Below, piece by piece: positions 45,680 through 54,865 of a stretch of DNA of 64,000 nucleotides. Both the position numbers and the translations under genes were made by a program. The notes beneath the pieces were generated by a model. It was given only the letters and a program-made list of their open reading frames with translations, was not told where the DNA came from and searched no databases. The DNA lies in assembly GCF_003355005.1 (NCBI RefSeq), contig NZ_CP029985.1, forward strand, positions 2,688,501-2,752,500. The letters are read 5' to 3'. This DNA is from Sphingomonas sp. FARSPH. GTDB lineage: Bacteria > Pseudomonadota > Alphaproteobacteria > Sphingomonadales > Sphingomonadaceae. The stretch's first letter is position 1; every line of letters starts with the position of its first letter.

Positions 45680-45919
45680 CGGATTGTCACTTTGCGCCCA
45701 TCATCGGATCAGCGCAAGGACCTAACAGCGGTGCTGCCCTTTACGCATGTCGCCGATCGATCGTTCCGAGGATGCGGAGTATTCGCGTATATCCGTCACC
45801 TTCCTACAAGATGATGATGCCATCGATTCAACGTCGATAAATATTCGTCTTGGATGATATAAGTGACCCGGCAACGGATCGATGATGATGGATTGGGCGC
45901 ACGGGCCGAGGGGTGTGTG

Positions 45920-46528
45920 ATGCGATACATCAACATCCTTTTATACGCAGGCGACGCTGCGGTGCCGCCGGGATGCGTCAACATGGCAACGTACAACGAG
46001 GTCCGCGCCGTCGATACGAGGTCGGCGCAGCAGGCCGAGGTCGACGCCAAGCAGCGCGTCGTGCTGACCGTGTCGGGCACGACGCGGCTGAACGGTATCG
46101 AAAGTGCAGTGGTGCGCACGTGCGCGAAGCCGAGCCCCGACGCGCTGTCGGCAATCGCGCTGGGCGACGACGCGGGATCGTCGGCGGCGAAAAAGGCCAG
46201 CATCCAGGCAGCGTTCGCGCTTTCTGAGACGCCGAGCGACATCGGCCTGCGCACCCCATCCATCCAGCTGATGCACGATGCGATGTACCGATTATGCGAA
46301 GGCGTCGCGTCGGGAAGCCGACGAAATCGATTCTTTGACTTGAAGATGCCGCCTAGTTCTAAGCTCGAATTTTTTGACGATAATGAGAATTCTATGAATG
46401 CCGGCAGTGATCCGCCGCGTCCACGCGCCGGCGTCGTTAGCCTCCAGCCGGCACATTCCGGCGCAGCTCATCCAGCCACACCGCCGCCGTGCCATCGGAG
46501 GGTGCGCGCCAGTCGCCGCGCGGGCTGA
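45920..46528 (+). CDS. Uncertain small protein, possibly truncated
   Basis: This ORF starts at ATG after GAGGGG and encodes about 200 residues. The first 120 look like a real protein: RYINILLYAGDAAVPPGCVNM, RTCAKPSPDALSAIALGDDAGSS and SIQLMHDAMYRLCEGVASG, a pattern seen in small proteobacterial proteins of unknown role. After MYRLCEG the sequence becomes AT-rich and the C-terminus is unlike the expected continuation. The last 90 bases overlap the 3' end of nadE on the other strand. It may be a truncated or frameshifted remnant, possibly acquired. The function is unknown. Confidence 0.4.
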   Translation: MRYINILLYAGDAAVPPGCVNMATYNEVRAVDTRSAQQAEVDAKQRVVLTVSGTTRLNGIESAVVRTCAKPSPDALSAIALGDDAGSSAAKKASIQAAFALSETPSDIGLRTPSIQLMHDAMYRLCEGVASGSRRNRFFDLKMPPSSKLEFFDDNENSMNAGSDPPRPRAGVVSLQPAHSGAAHPATPPPCHRRVRASRRAG

Positions 46529-48500
46529 GCGCACCGCCGGCCGACACCTTCGGGCCATTGGGCAAAGCGGAGCGCTTGAACTGGCTGGTCTGGAAGAAGC
46601 GGATCAAGAAGCGTTCCAGCCAGTGGCGGATGGTCGCCAGGTCATAGGCGGTGCGCGCGGCGGCCGGATAATCCTCCGGCCAGGCGCCCGCCGCCGCATC
46701 GCGCCATGCATGCCAGGCGAGGAATGCGATCTTCGACGGCGCGAGGCCGTGACGGACGACGTAATGCGCGAAGAAGTCGTTGAGCGCATAGGGGCCGATC
46801 ATCTGCTCGGTCGATTGCAGCGCGCCGGTATCCGCATCGGCGGGCACCAGCTCGGGCGAAATCTCTTGCGCGAGGATGTCGACGAGCACGCGATTGGTGT
46901 CGGCGTCATACTGCCCCGTGCGGATGCACCAGCGGATCAGGAACTGGATCAGCGTCTTGGGCACGCCCGCGTTGACGGCATAATGGCTCATCTGGTCGCC
47001 GACGCCATAGGTGCACCAGCCGAGCGCAAGTTCGCTGAGGTCGCCGGTGCCGAGCACCAGCCCGCCGCGCTGGTTGGCGAGGCGGAAGAGGTAATCGGTG
47101 CGCAGCCCCGCCTGCACATTCTCGAACGTCACATCGTAGACGGGCTCGCCGCGGCCGAAGGGGTGGCCCATATCCTCCAGCATGCGCCGCGCGGCGGGGC
47201 GGATGTCGATCTCTTCCGCGCCGGTGCCGAGCGCGCGCATCAGCGCCCAGGCATTTCCCTTGGTCGTGTCGCCGGTCGCGAACCCCGGCAGCGTGAAGCC
47301 GAGGATATCGCTCCGCGGCCGGCCCAGCCGGTCCATCGCCTTGGCCGCGACGATCAGCGCATGCGTCGAATCGAGCCCGCCCGAAACGCCGATCACCAAC
47401 GTCTTCGCGCGCGCCGCCTCGAGGCGCTTGGCCAGCGCAGAGACCTGGATATTGAACGCCTCGTAGCAATCGGCGTCGCGCCGCGCGGGATCGTTGGGCA
47501 CGAAGGGAAAGCGGCGTATCCGGCGCTGCAGGCCGATGTCGGCGACGGGTGCGCGATGATCGAAGCCGATGCGGCGAAAGCGCGTTTCGGGATGGCCGGC
47601 GGCGATGGCGGCGTCGTTGAACGTGCCGTTGCGCAGCCGTTCCTGCGTCAGCCGTTCGAGATCGATGTCGGCGATCGTCAGGCCCGGCTCGGCGGCGAAC
47701 CGATCCGACTGCGCGAGGCATTCGCCCAGTTCGTGGATCAGCCCCTGTCCATCCCAGGCAAGGTCGGTCGTGCTCTCTCCCGGCCCGGCGGCGGAATAGA
47801 TGTAGGCGCACGATGCGCGCGCCGATTGCGCGGCGGCGAGCAGTTCGCGTTCGCGTGCCTTGCCGATGACGATGTTCGAGGCGGACAGGTTGCAGCAGAC
47901 CAGCGCGCCTGCGAGCGCGCCCGCGGTGGAGGGCGGGGCCGGCGCCCAGTAATCCTCGCAGATTTCCGCATGCACGACGAAGCAGGGCAGGTCGTCGGCG
48001 GCGAAGATCAGGTCGGTGCCGAACGGCACGTCCACCTCGCCCAGCCGGATCGACAGGCCGGCCACGCCCATGCCGCTCGCGAACCAGCGCTTCTCGTAAT
48101 ATTCGCGGTAATTGGGCAGGAACGTCTTGGGGACGACGCCCAGAATGCGGCCGCGCGACACCGCGATCGCGCAATTGTACAGCCGGCCGTTCCTCTCCAG
48201 CGCCGCGCCGACGAGCAGCAGCGGGGCAAGCGCCGCGGTTTCGCGCGCGAAGGCGACCACCGCTTCCGCGCTCGCGCGCTGCTGCGCGCTCTGCAGATGC
48301 AGGTCGTCGAGCGCGTAGGAGGTGAGGTTGAGCTCCGGGAACACCACGAGGTCAACACCGCGTGCGTCCGCGTCCCGCGCCAGCGCGACCGCCGCCGCAA
48401 CGTTCGCCGCGACATCGCCGACGCTGGCGCGCGGCGTCGCCGCGGCAACGCGGACCATGCCGTGGCGGTGGATCGAGGCGAAGGCGGCGAGATCGGTCAT
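46437..48500 (-). CDS. nadE: Glutamine-dependent NAD+ synthase
   Basis: This 687-residue fused enzyme makes NAD from deamido-NAD with ATP and glutamine. The N-terminal nitrilase-type glutaminase has Glu in [13 protein letters not shown], Lys in [15 protein letters not shown] and Cys in HAEICEDYW. The C-terminal synthetase has the PP-loop [13 protein letters not shown]. The size and order match the long (actinobacterial-type) NadE rather than the 275-residue short form. The start ATG is at 48500. Downstream it overlaps the uncertain ORF on the plus strand. Confidence 0.96.
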   Translation of the reverse strand: MTDLAAFASIHRHGMVRVAAATPRASVGDVAANVAAAVALARDADARGVDLVVFPELNLTSYALDDLHLQSAQQRASAEAVVAFARETAALAPLLLVGAALERNGRLYNCAIAVSRGRILGVVPKTFLPNYREYYEKRWFASGMGVAGLSIRLGEVDVPFGTDLIFAADDLPCFVVHAEICEDYWAPAPPSTAGALAGALVCCNLSASNIVIGKARERELLAAAQSARASCAYIYSAAGPGESTTDLAWDGQGLIHELGECLAQSDRFAAEPGLTIADIDLERLTQERLRNGTFNDAAIAAGHPETRFRRIGFDHRAPVADIGLQRRIRRFPFVPNDPARRDADCYEAFNIQVSALAKRLEAARAKTLVIGVSGGLDSTHALIVAAKAMDRLGRPRSDILGFTLPGFATGDTTKGNAWALMRALGTGAEEIDIRPAARRMLEDMGHPFGRGEPVYDVTFENVQAGLRTDYLFRLANQRGGLVLGTGDLSELALGWCTYGVGDQMSHYAVNAGVPKTLIQFLIRWCIRTGQYDADTNRVLVDILAQEISPELVPADADTGALQSTEQMIGPYALNDFFAHYVVRHGLAPSKIAFLAWHAWRDAAAGAWPEDYPAAARTAYDLATIRHWLERFLIRFFQTSQFKRSALPNGPKVSAGGALSPRGDWRAPSDGTAAVWLDELRRNVPAGG

Positions 48501-48619
48501 CGGGTTCCGGTGGTAGGGCGAGGGGGCTGGGGGATCAACTCGCCGCGTGGAGGTGCAGGTCCAGGGAGGGTGGGGCGTGACAATCCATTCGCAGTCATCA
48601 TCCCCCGCTCAGCCGCCAT

Positions 48620-48711
48620 GTCATCCCCGCGCAGGCGGGGATCCAGACGCGGGGACGGTGCTGAGGCCCGCGACGTCGGAGGTTCTGGATCCCCGCCTGC
48701 GCGGGGATGAC
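48620..48711. repeat. Long perfect inverted repeat
   Basis: Two 28-base arms (starting GTCATCCCCGCGCAGGCGGG and its exact reverse complement) flank a 36-base spacer at 48648-48683. Each arm is itself partly palindromic (ATCCCCGC/GCGGGGAT). The element lies between nadE and the ArsC-like gene and resembles a widespread REP-like sphingomonad intergenic repeat, perhaps mobilised by a RAYT-type enzyme elsewhere. Copy number in the genome cannot be seen from here. Confidence 0.75.
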
Positions 48712-48793
48712 GAGCTATTTGGGTCAGGGTGAGTCGGGGCCGGAGGTGCAGGACAGCTTTGGCGATGCTAGCGCAGCCGCCAAGGAGGCGCGG

Positions 48794-49138
48794 ATGACGA
48801 CGATCTACGGCATCAAGAATTGCGACACGATGAAGAAGGCGCGCGCGTGGCTCGATGCCCACGGCGTCGATTATGCCTTTCACGACTATAAGGTTGAGGA
48901 CGTGACGGCGGATCGGGTGCGGGGCTGGGTCGATCGACTGGGATGGGAGGCGGTGCTCAACCGGGCCGGGACGACGTTTCGCAAGCTGCCGGAGGCGGAC
49001 AGGGCGGGGCTGGATGCGGACAAGGCGGTGGCGCTCATGCTTGCGCAGCCGTCGATGATCAAACGACCGATGTTGGAGCATGGGGATACGCTGATCGCGG
49101 GGTTTCGGCCCGAGCGGTATGCGGCGGTGTTCGGGTGA
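48794..49138 (+). CDS. ArsC/Spx-family reductase-like protein (YffB type)
   Basis: This 114-residue thioredoxin-fold protein starts MTTIYGIKNCDTMKKARAWL. It has a single Cys in KNCDT as in YffB and Spx relatives; the CxxS or extra Cys of arsenate reductases is absent. It includes NRAGTTFRKLPEADRAGL and PSMIKRPMLEHGDTLIAGFRPERY, as in the family. Length fits. A strong ribosome site AAGGAGGCGCGG precedes it. It is probably a GSH-linked redox protein rather than an arsenate reductase; the call is by family only. Confidence 0.88.
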   Translation: MTTIYGIKNCDTMKKARAWLDAHGVDYAFHDYKVEDVTADRVRGWVDRLGWEAVLNRAGTTFRKLPEADRAGLDADKAVALMLAQPSMIKRPMLEHGDTLIAGFRPERYAAVFG

Positions 49139-49139
49139 G

Positions 49140-49234
49140 TTCCCCTCCCGCCCGCGGGAGGGGTTAGGGTGGGGCGGGCGCGGGGTGTGCGTCGTTCATG
49201 CTCTCCCCCAGCCCCTCCCGCGAGCGGGAGGGGA
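49140..49234. repeat. Pair of identical-arm palindromes
   Basis: CCCCTCCCGC and its reverse complement form hairpins at 49142-49163 and again at 49212-49233, with inverted orientation of the flanking sequence. The pattern is common between sphingomonad genes and probably represents a second REP-like class. Confidence 0.65.
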
Positions 49235-49289
49235 GCCTGTTGCGTTTGGGGTTTGGACGCTGCACGATCCTCGAAAATGGGGAAACCGC

Positions 49290-49721
49290 ATGACCGTTAC
49301 GCCTGCGCCGGGCTGGTTCCGGATCGTTGCTCTTGTGCTGCTCGTCTGGGGTGCGATCGGGTGTTTCGCCTGCGTCCAGCAATTCCGGCTCGGTGCGGAG
49401 GCGATGGGGCCGGCGGATGATTACCAGCGCGCGCTCTATGCGGCGTTGCCGAGCTGGTACAATGCTGTCTATGCGGTGGCGACGGGGACGGCGCTGCTGG
49501 GCGCCATCGCGCTGCTCGCACGGTCGGCGCTGGCGAGCCCGCTGTTTGCGATCTCGCTCGCCGCGGTGGTCGTCCAGTTCGGCTGGCTGTTCGCGACGAC
49601 CGACATCATCGCCCATCGCGGCGCATTGACCGTGGTGCCGTTCCCGCTGGTGATCGCAGCGATCGCGGCGGGCAGTCTGTGGCTGGCGTGGCATGCCCGA
49701 GCGCGGGGCTGGATCGGCTGA
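49290..49721 (+). CDS. Small four-helix membrane protein
   Basis: This 143-residue protein has four hydrophobic helices: [60 protein letters not shown] and [20 protein letters not shown]. It starts at ATG after GGGGAAACCGC. Sphingomonads carry close relatives that are often labelled sugar transporter with little support. I do not recognise a functional motif. It is 24 bases upstream of panB and may be co-transcribed. Confidence 0.8.
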   Translation: MTVTPAPGWFRIVALVLLVWGAIGCFACVQQFRLGAEAMGPADDYQRALYAALPSWYNAVYAVATGTALLGAIALLARSALASPLFAISLAAVVVQFGWLFATTDIIAHRGALTVVPFPLVIAAIAAGSLWLAWHARARGWIG

Positions 49722-49746
49722 CGCTGCGCGCCTAGAAGCCTCGTCC

Positions 49747-50622
49747 ATGTCCACGACCTACACGCTCGACACCGCGACCAGCCGCGCGACGCCGACGCCC
49801 GTGCCGCTCAAGCGGTTGACGGTGCCCGCGATCCTGCATCGCAAGGGCGGCGATCCCGAAAAGGGCGGGCCGCTGGTGATGCTGACCGCCTATACCGCGC
49901 GCACCGCGCAGCTGCTCGATCCGCATTGCGACATGCTGCTCGTCGGCGACAGCCTGGGCCAGGTGATCTACGGCCTGCCCTCCACGGTGCCCGTGACGCT
50001 GGAGATGATGGCGGCGCATGGCGCGGCGGTGGTGCGGGGCAGTTATCATGCGCTGGTCGTCATCGACATGCCGTTCGGCAGCTACGAAGCTTCGCCCGAA
50101 CAGGCCTTCGCCAGCGCCGCGCGGCTGCTGAAGGAGACGGGCGCGGCGGCGGTCAAGCTGGAAGGCGGCGCGGCGATGGCATCCACCGTGCGCTTCCTGT
50201 CGGAGCGCGGCATTCCGGTGTGCGGCCATGTCGGCCTGACGCCACAGGCGGTCAATGCGCTCGGCGGCTATGGCGCGCGCGGGCGTAGCGAGGCGGAGGC
50301 CGCGAAAATCGTCGCCGACGGCAAGGCGATCGCCGAGGCGGGCGCATTCGCACTGGTGATCGAGGGCGTGATGGAGCCGATCGCGATCGCGCTGACCGAG
50401 GGCGTCGCCTGTCCGACGATCGGCATCGGCGCGTCGGCGCGCTGCGACGGGCAGGTGCTCGTTGCCGAGGACATGCTCGGGATGTTCGAACGCACCGCCA
50501 AGTTCGTGAAACGCTACGACGACATCGCCGGCCGCATTTCCGCCGCAGCCGAAGCCTATGCCGGCGAGGTGCGTGCGCGGACCTTTCCGGGCGCGGAGCA
50601 GGTGTATCAGCCCAAGGAGTGA
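49747..50622 (+). CDS. panB: 3-methyl-2-oxobutanoate hydroxymethyltransferase
   Basis: This 291-residue enzyme carries out the first step of pantothenate synthesis, making ketopantoate from 2-oxoisovalerate and methylene-THF. PanB features are [58 protein letters not shown] and [21 protein letters not shown]. These include the metal-binding Asp and Glu residues. The start at 49747 fits the family; an extended frame begins at 49693. No panC follows. Confidence 0.97.
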   Translation: MSTTYTLDTATSRATPTPVPLKRLTVPAILHRKGGDPEKGGPLVMLTAYTARTAQLLDPHCDMLLVGDSLGQVIYGLPSTVPVTLEMMAAHGAAVVRGSYHALVVIDMPFGSYEASPEQAFASAARLLKETGAAAVKLEGGAAMASTVRFLSERGIPVCGHVGLTPQAVNALGGYGARGRSEAEAAKIVADGKAIAEAGAFALVIEGVMEPIAIALTEGVACPTIGIGASARCDGQVLVAEDMLGMFERTAKFVKRYDDIAGRISAAAEAYAGEVRARTFPGAEQVYQPKE

Positions 50623-50718
50623 ATGCGCCGCGCGTCATCGCGCCGGCCAGTCTTTCGTTTCGTTGCCGGCGCGGCTACAAGTCGGCGCTTTCCCGTTCCT
50701 GCCTGACCGGAGCCCGTC

Positions 50719-51465
50719 TTGGCCCTGACCCCCAATACCAACGAAGCGTTTCTGCGCGAGGTCGACGACGAGCTGCGTCGCGATCAATTGCTCACCTTCT
50801 GGGAACGCTACGGCCGCGCGCTGATCGGAGCGATCGTCGTCGCCCTCGCGCTTTTCGGCGGCTACCTATACTGGCAGCATCGCAAGACGGTGGCCGCGGG
50901 CGTCGAGGGCGAAAAGCTGCAGACCGCGTACGATTCGCTCGCCACCGACCAGCCTGCGAAGGCCGCACCGGTGCTGGCGGAGATCGCCAAGTCGGGTGGC
51001 CCGGGCTATGGCGCGCTCGCCCGCTTCACGCAGGGCGACATCCAGCTTCAGAAGAACGACCTGAAGGGCGCCGCCGCCACCTTTGCCGCGATCGCTGCGG
51101 ATACCACGGTGGCGCAGCCGTTCCGCGACCTCGCGCTCGTCCGCCAGACCAGTGCGGAGTTCGACACGCTGAAGCCGCAGGTGGTGATCGAGCGGCTGCG
51201 TCCGCTCGCCGTCGCCGGCAATCCGTGGTTCGGCAGCGCGGGCGAGATGGTCGCCATTTCGTATCTGAACAGTGCCCGCCGCGACCTTGCCGCGACGCTG
51301 TTCGGCCAGATCGCCAAGGACGACACGGTTCCCGAAACGCTGCGTCAACGCGCGGTTCAGATGGCCGCCGTATTGGGGTCCGATGCGGCTGCAGCCCCCG
51401 CCCCCGAACCTGCCAACGTGCGCATCGTCAAGCCCGCGACCATGAAGGAAGCTCAAGCGAAATGA
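50719..51465 (+). CDS. YfgM-like TPR membrane protein
   Basis: This 248-residue protein starts at a TTG with GGAG upstream. It has a short cytosolic N-terminus (NEAFLREVDDELRRDQLLTFWERYG), a single transmembrane helix ALIGAIVVALALFGGYLYW, and a periplasmic TPR-like helical domain (AAPVLAEIAKSGGPGYGALARFTQGDIQLQ). In proteobacteria yfgM sits just before bamB, as here, and is linked to SecYEG and periplasmic chaperones. Its stop overlaps the bamB ATG (ATGA). Confidence 0.92.
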   Translation: MALTPNTNEAFLREVDDELRRDQLLTFWERYGRALIGAIVVALALFGGYLYWQHRKTVAAGVEGEKLQTAYDSLATDQPAKAAPVLAEIAKSGGPGYGALARFTQGDIQLQKNDLKGAAATFAAIAADTTVAQPFRDLALVRQTSAEFDTLKPQVVIERLRPLAVAGNPWFGSAGEMVAISYLNSARRDLAATLFGQIAKDDTVPETLRQRAVQMAAVLGSDAAAAPAPEPANVRIVKPATMKEAQAK

Positions 51466-52790
51466 CACCTAAGTATCGGGCGTCCGTCGCGCTCGCGGCG
51501 CTGATGGCGCTGTCCGCCTGCGGCATCTTCAAGGGCGGCGGGCCGAAGCGGACGCCGACCGTCGGCCAGCGCGTGCCGATCCTGTCGTCGGAAAACGCGA
51601 TCGAGGCCGATCGTTCGATCGCCGACATCCAGGTGCTGTTGCCCGCCGCCGCGGCCAACGCCGATTGGCCGCAGCCGGGTGGCAATGCCGCGCATTCGAT
51701 GGGGCAGCTGGCCCTCGCCGACAGCCCGTCGCGCGTGTGGCAGGCGGCGATCGACGGCGGATCGAACCGCGAACGGCTCGCCGCGTCGCCCGTCGTCGCC
51801 GACGGCAAATTGTTCGTGGACGACGTCAGCGCCACCGTCCACGCGTTCAACGCGCAGACCGGCGAATCGCTGTGGAAGACCAGCCTGACCGAGGGCAAGG
51901 TCAACCGCGCCGCGCGCTTCGGCGGCGGCGTCAGCTTCGATTCGGGCAAGGTCTATGCGACCGACGGCCTGGGCGACGTGGTCGCGCTCAATGCGGCGGA
52001 CGGCAAGGAAGTATGGCGCAGCAAGCCGGGCGGCCCGCTGCGCGGCGCGCCGACCGTCGCCAACGGCTCGGTCTATGTGCTGAGCCAGGACAACCAGATT
52101 TTCGCGCTGAGCGATGCCGACGGCAAGGTCCAGTGGGTCCAGTCGGGTACGCTGGAAAGCCAGGGCGTGTTCGGCGTCGCAGCGCCCGCGTCGAGCCAGG
52201 GCACGGTCGTTGCGGGTTTCTCCAGCGGCGAACTCAACGCCTATCGGTACGAGAACGGCCGCGTGCTGTGGGGCGACGCGCTGTCGCGCACGTCGATCAC
52301 CACGTCGGTGTCCAGCCTGTCCGACGTCGATGCCGATCCGGTGATCGACAATGGCCGCGTCTACGCGGTCGGGCAGGGCGGGCGCATGGTCGCGCTCGAC
52401 CTCGCCACCGGCCAGCGTCTGTGGGAGCAGAATTTCGCCGGCATCTCGACACCGTGGGTGGCGGGCGAATGGCTGTTCGTCGTCACCGACGATGCGCGCC
52501 TGATCTGCCTGGCGCGTTCGAACGGCAAGGCGCGCTGGATCGCCCAGCTTCAGCGGTTCAAGAACACCAAGAAGAACAAGGGGCCGCAGGTCACCTGGTT
52601 CGGACCGGTGCTGGCAGGCAACAAGCTGGTGCTGACCAATTCGCTGGGCGACGTCGTCTTCGCCAGTCCGACCGACGGCAGTGTCACGGGCCAGGTCGAT
52701 GGCAAGGAGCCGTATGCGCTGCCGCCGATCGTCGTGAACAACACGCTGTACACGCTCAACCAGAAGGGCCGCATCACCGCCTATCGGTGA
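51462..52790 (+). CDS. bamB: Outer-membrane assembly lipoprotein BamB
   Basis: This 442-residue protein has a lipoprotein signal with LSACG (Cys at about residue 20) and repeated PQQ-propeller blades such as ADGKLFVDDVSATVHAFNAQ and NGSVYVLSQDNQIFALSDAD. BamB is a scaffold of the BAM complex for outer-membrane protein insertion. It is coupled to yfgM by four bases and followed by der, the usual arrangement. Confidence 0.95.
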   Translation: MTPKYRASVALAALMALSACGIFKGGGPKRTPTVGQRVPILSSENAIEADRSIADIQVLLPAAAANADWPQPGGNAAHSMGQLALADSPSRVWQAAIDGGSNRERLAASPVVADGKLFVDDVSATVHAFNAQTGESLWKTSLTEGKVNRAARFGGGVSFDSGKVYATDGLGDVVALNAADGKEVWRSKPGGPLRGAPTVANGSVYVLSQDNQIFALSDADGKVQWVQSGTLESQGVFGVAAPASSQGTVVAGFSSGELNAYRYENGRVLWGDALSRTSITTSVSSLSDVDADPVIDNGRVYAVGQGGRMVALDLATGQRLWEQNFAGISTPWVAGEWLFVVTDDARLICLARSNGKARWIAQLQRFKNTKKNKGPQVTWFGPVLAGNKLVLTNSLGDVVFASPTDGSVTGQVDGKEPYALPPIVVNNTLYTLNQKGRITAYR

Positions 52791-52912
52791 CGCGCGCCGC
52801 GCGCGAGGGGTGACGGCGCCGCGCCGCTGGGGTAGGGGGCTCGGTTTGAACGCCGGCCCCCGGCCCGTCCCGTGCGACGGAGCGGGGGTGGTTGCGCCCT
52901 AGGACCCTCGTC

Positions 52913-54286
52913 ATGTCTCGTCTTCCTCACGTCGCGATCGTTGGCCGACCCAATGTCGGCAAGTCGACGCTGTTCAATCGCCTGGTCGGCAAGAAGCTGG
53001 CGCTGGTCGATGATCGGCCCGGCGTGACGCGCGACCGGCGCGAGGGGGACGCGCATCTGCTCGGCCTCGACTTCCGCGTCATCGACACCGCCGGCTATGA
53101 AGACGAGGACCCGCAGACGTTGCCCGGCCGCATGCGCCGCCAGACGGAGGCGGCGGTCGCCGACGCCGACGTCGCGCTGTTCGTGATCGATGCGCGCGCC
53201 GGCATCGTGCCCCTCGACGAGGAAATCGCCCGCTGGCTGCGCGGGTCGACGACGCCGATCGTGCTCGTCGCCAACAAGGCGGAAGGCCGCGCGGGCGAGG
53301 TCGGTATCCTCGAATCGCTGGCGCTGGGCTTCGGCGATCCGGTGCAGCTGTCGGCGGAACATGGCGAGGGCATCGCCGACCTGTTCGAAGCGGTGCTGCC
53401 GCATCTTGAGCGTGACGAGAAGGATACGTTCGAGGAAGAGGAGGACGAATCGCCCTCAGCCCCGCTCAAGCTCGCGATCGTGGGGCGGCCCAACGCCGGC
53501 AAGTCGACGCTCATCAACCGCATCCTCGGCGAAGAGCGCCTGATCACCGGCCCGGAAGCGGGGATCACGCGCGATTCGATCGCGATCGACTGGACGTGGC
53601 ACGACCGTGACGGCAATCCGCGGCAGGTGCGGCTGATCGACACCGCCGGCATGCGCAAGCGTGCCAAGGTGCAGGACAAGCTGGAGAAACTGTCGGTCGC
53701 CGACGCGTTGCGCGCGGTCGATTTCGCCGAGGTCGTCGTGCTGCTGCTCGATGCGGCGCTGGGGCTGGAGGCGCAGGACCTGCGCATCGCCGACCGCGTG
53801 CTGGAGGAAGGGCGCGCGCTGGTCATCGCGCTCAACAAATGGGACGTCGCCGAAAACGCCTCGTCGCTGTTCAACGGCGTCAAGAAGGCGCTGGAGGATG
53901 GCCTGAGCCAGGTGAAGGGCGTGACTTTGCTCACCGTGTCGGCGGCGACGGGCAAGGGGCTGGACGTGATGATCCAGGCCGCGTTCGAAACGCGCGAGGC
54001 CTGGTCGAAGCGTGTGCCGACGGGCGAGCTCAACCGCTGGTTCGAACGCGCGATCGAGGCGAACCCGCCCCCCGCGCCGGGCGGCAAGCGGATCAAGATG
54101 CGCTATGTCACGCAGGTGAAGACGCGGCCGCCCAGCTTTGTCATCTTCGGTACCCGCGTCGATCAGTTGCCGGCGAGTTACGAGCGCTATCTGGTCAATT
54201 CGATGCGCAAGGAGCTGGGATTCGGGGCCGTTCCGGTCCGATTGACCCTGCGGGCGCCCAAGAACCCGTTCGACCGCAAGGAATAG
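52913..54286 (+). CDS. der: GTPase Der (EngA)
   Basis: This 457-residue protein has two tandem GTPase domains: GRPNVGKSTLFNRL with DTAGYED near the N-terminus, and a second GRPNAGKSTLINRI with DTAGMRKR, ending in a KH-like C-terminal domain. Der is essential for 50S subunit assembly. The start gives MSRLPHVAIVGRP; AGGA lies upstream. It lies 122 bases after bamB, as is normal. Confidence 0.97.
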   Translation: MSRLPHVAIVGRPNVGKSTLFNRLVGKKLALVDDRPGVTRDRREGDAHLLGLDFRVIDTAGYEDEDPQTLPGRMRRQTEAAVADADVALFVIDARAGIVPLDEEIARWLRGSTTPIVLVANKAEGRAGEVGILESLALGFGDPVQLSAEHGEGIADLFEAVLPHLERDEKDTFEEEEDESPSAPLKLAIVGRPNAGKSTLINRILGEERLITGPEAGITRDSIAIDWTWHDRDGNPRQVRLIDTAGMRKRAKVQDKLEKLSVADALRAVDFAEVVVLLLDAALGLEAQDLRIADRVLEEGRALVIALNKWDVAENASSLFNGVKKALEDGLSQVKGVTLLTVSAATGKGLDVMIQAAFETREAWSKRVPTGELNRWFERAIEANPPPAPGGKRIKMRYVTQVKTRPPSFVIFGTRVDQLPASYERYLVNSMRKELGFGAVPVRLTLRAPKNPFDRKE

Positions 54287-54378
54287 CGGCGCGCGGCAAC
54301 CGGCTGTTTACTTCCGTTGCCCTACACTCCGCCATTATGAGGTGCACGCCGATACCGGCGGGCCTGGGGAGATTGTCG

Positions 54379-54801
54379 GTGTCGTTCGTAGGCAGCACGT
54401 TGGTGGATTGGGCCGCGTTCGCGCAGGCGCGCAGCGAGCTGGGCAGCGGATTCGTGCGGATTCTCGGCTATTTTCGCGAGGATGGCGTGAAATCGGTGTC
54501 CGCGATCGAACAGGCGATGCGCGCGAACACCGCCGCCGCCATGGTGATTCCGGCGCATACGCTGAAGGGCGAGGCGCGCCAGTTCGGCGCCGAGCCGCTC
54601 GCGATGCTGGCCGAAACGATCGAGGAGATCGCGCGCGATTGCGTCGAGCGGCACGAAACCTGCGAGGAAGCGCTGGAGCATGTCGTGCGCCTGCGCCCCC
54701 TGTTCTTCGAGACGCTGGCGCTGCTGGAGCGCGAGGCCAATCCGTTGGTGCCGCGCCGGCCGACGGGTAGCACGGGCGGCTTCGGGCGCAAGCTGTCGTA
54801 G
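54379..54801 (+). CDS. Hpt domain protein
   Basis: This 140-residue four-helix Hpt protein has the phospho-accepting His in VIPAHTLKGEARQFG. The start GTG is preceded by GGGGAGA and gives VSFVGSTLVDWAAF; an ATG 14 codons earlier has a weaker context. Hpt proteins relay phosphate between response regulators, probably with a hybrid kinase elsewhere; no kinase is adjacent. It lies about 90 bases after der. Confidence 0.88.
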   Translation: MSFVGSTLVDWAAFAQARSELGSGFVRILGYFREDGVKSVSAIEQAMRANTAAAMVIPAHTLKGEARQFGAEPLAMLAETIEEIARDCVERHETCEEALEHVVRLRPLFFETLALLEREANPLVPRRPTGSTGGFGRKLS

Positions 54802-54865
54802 CCCTATCGCTGCACTGGGTGGCGATGCGATCGCCGCCCGTTCTTGCCCGTGATGCTGCGCCCTT

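Noticed and set aside
45673..45690. TTGTCAT-CGGA-TTGTCAC, which looks like a Pho box
   Set aside because: It overlaps the start codon of the CDP-alcohol phosphotransferase in the wrong orientation; the GTCAT is the complement of ATGAC at the start.
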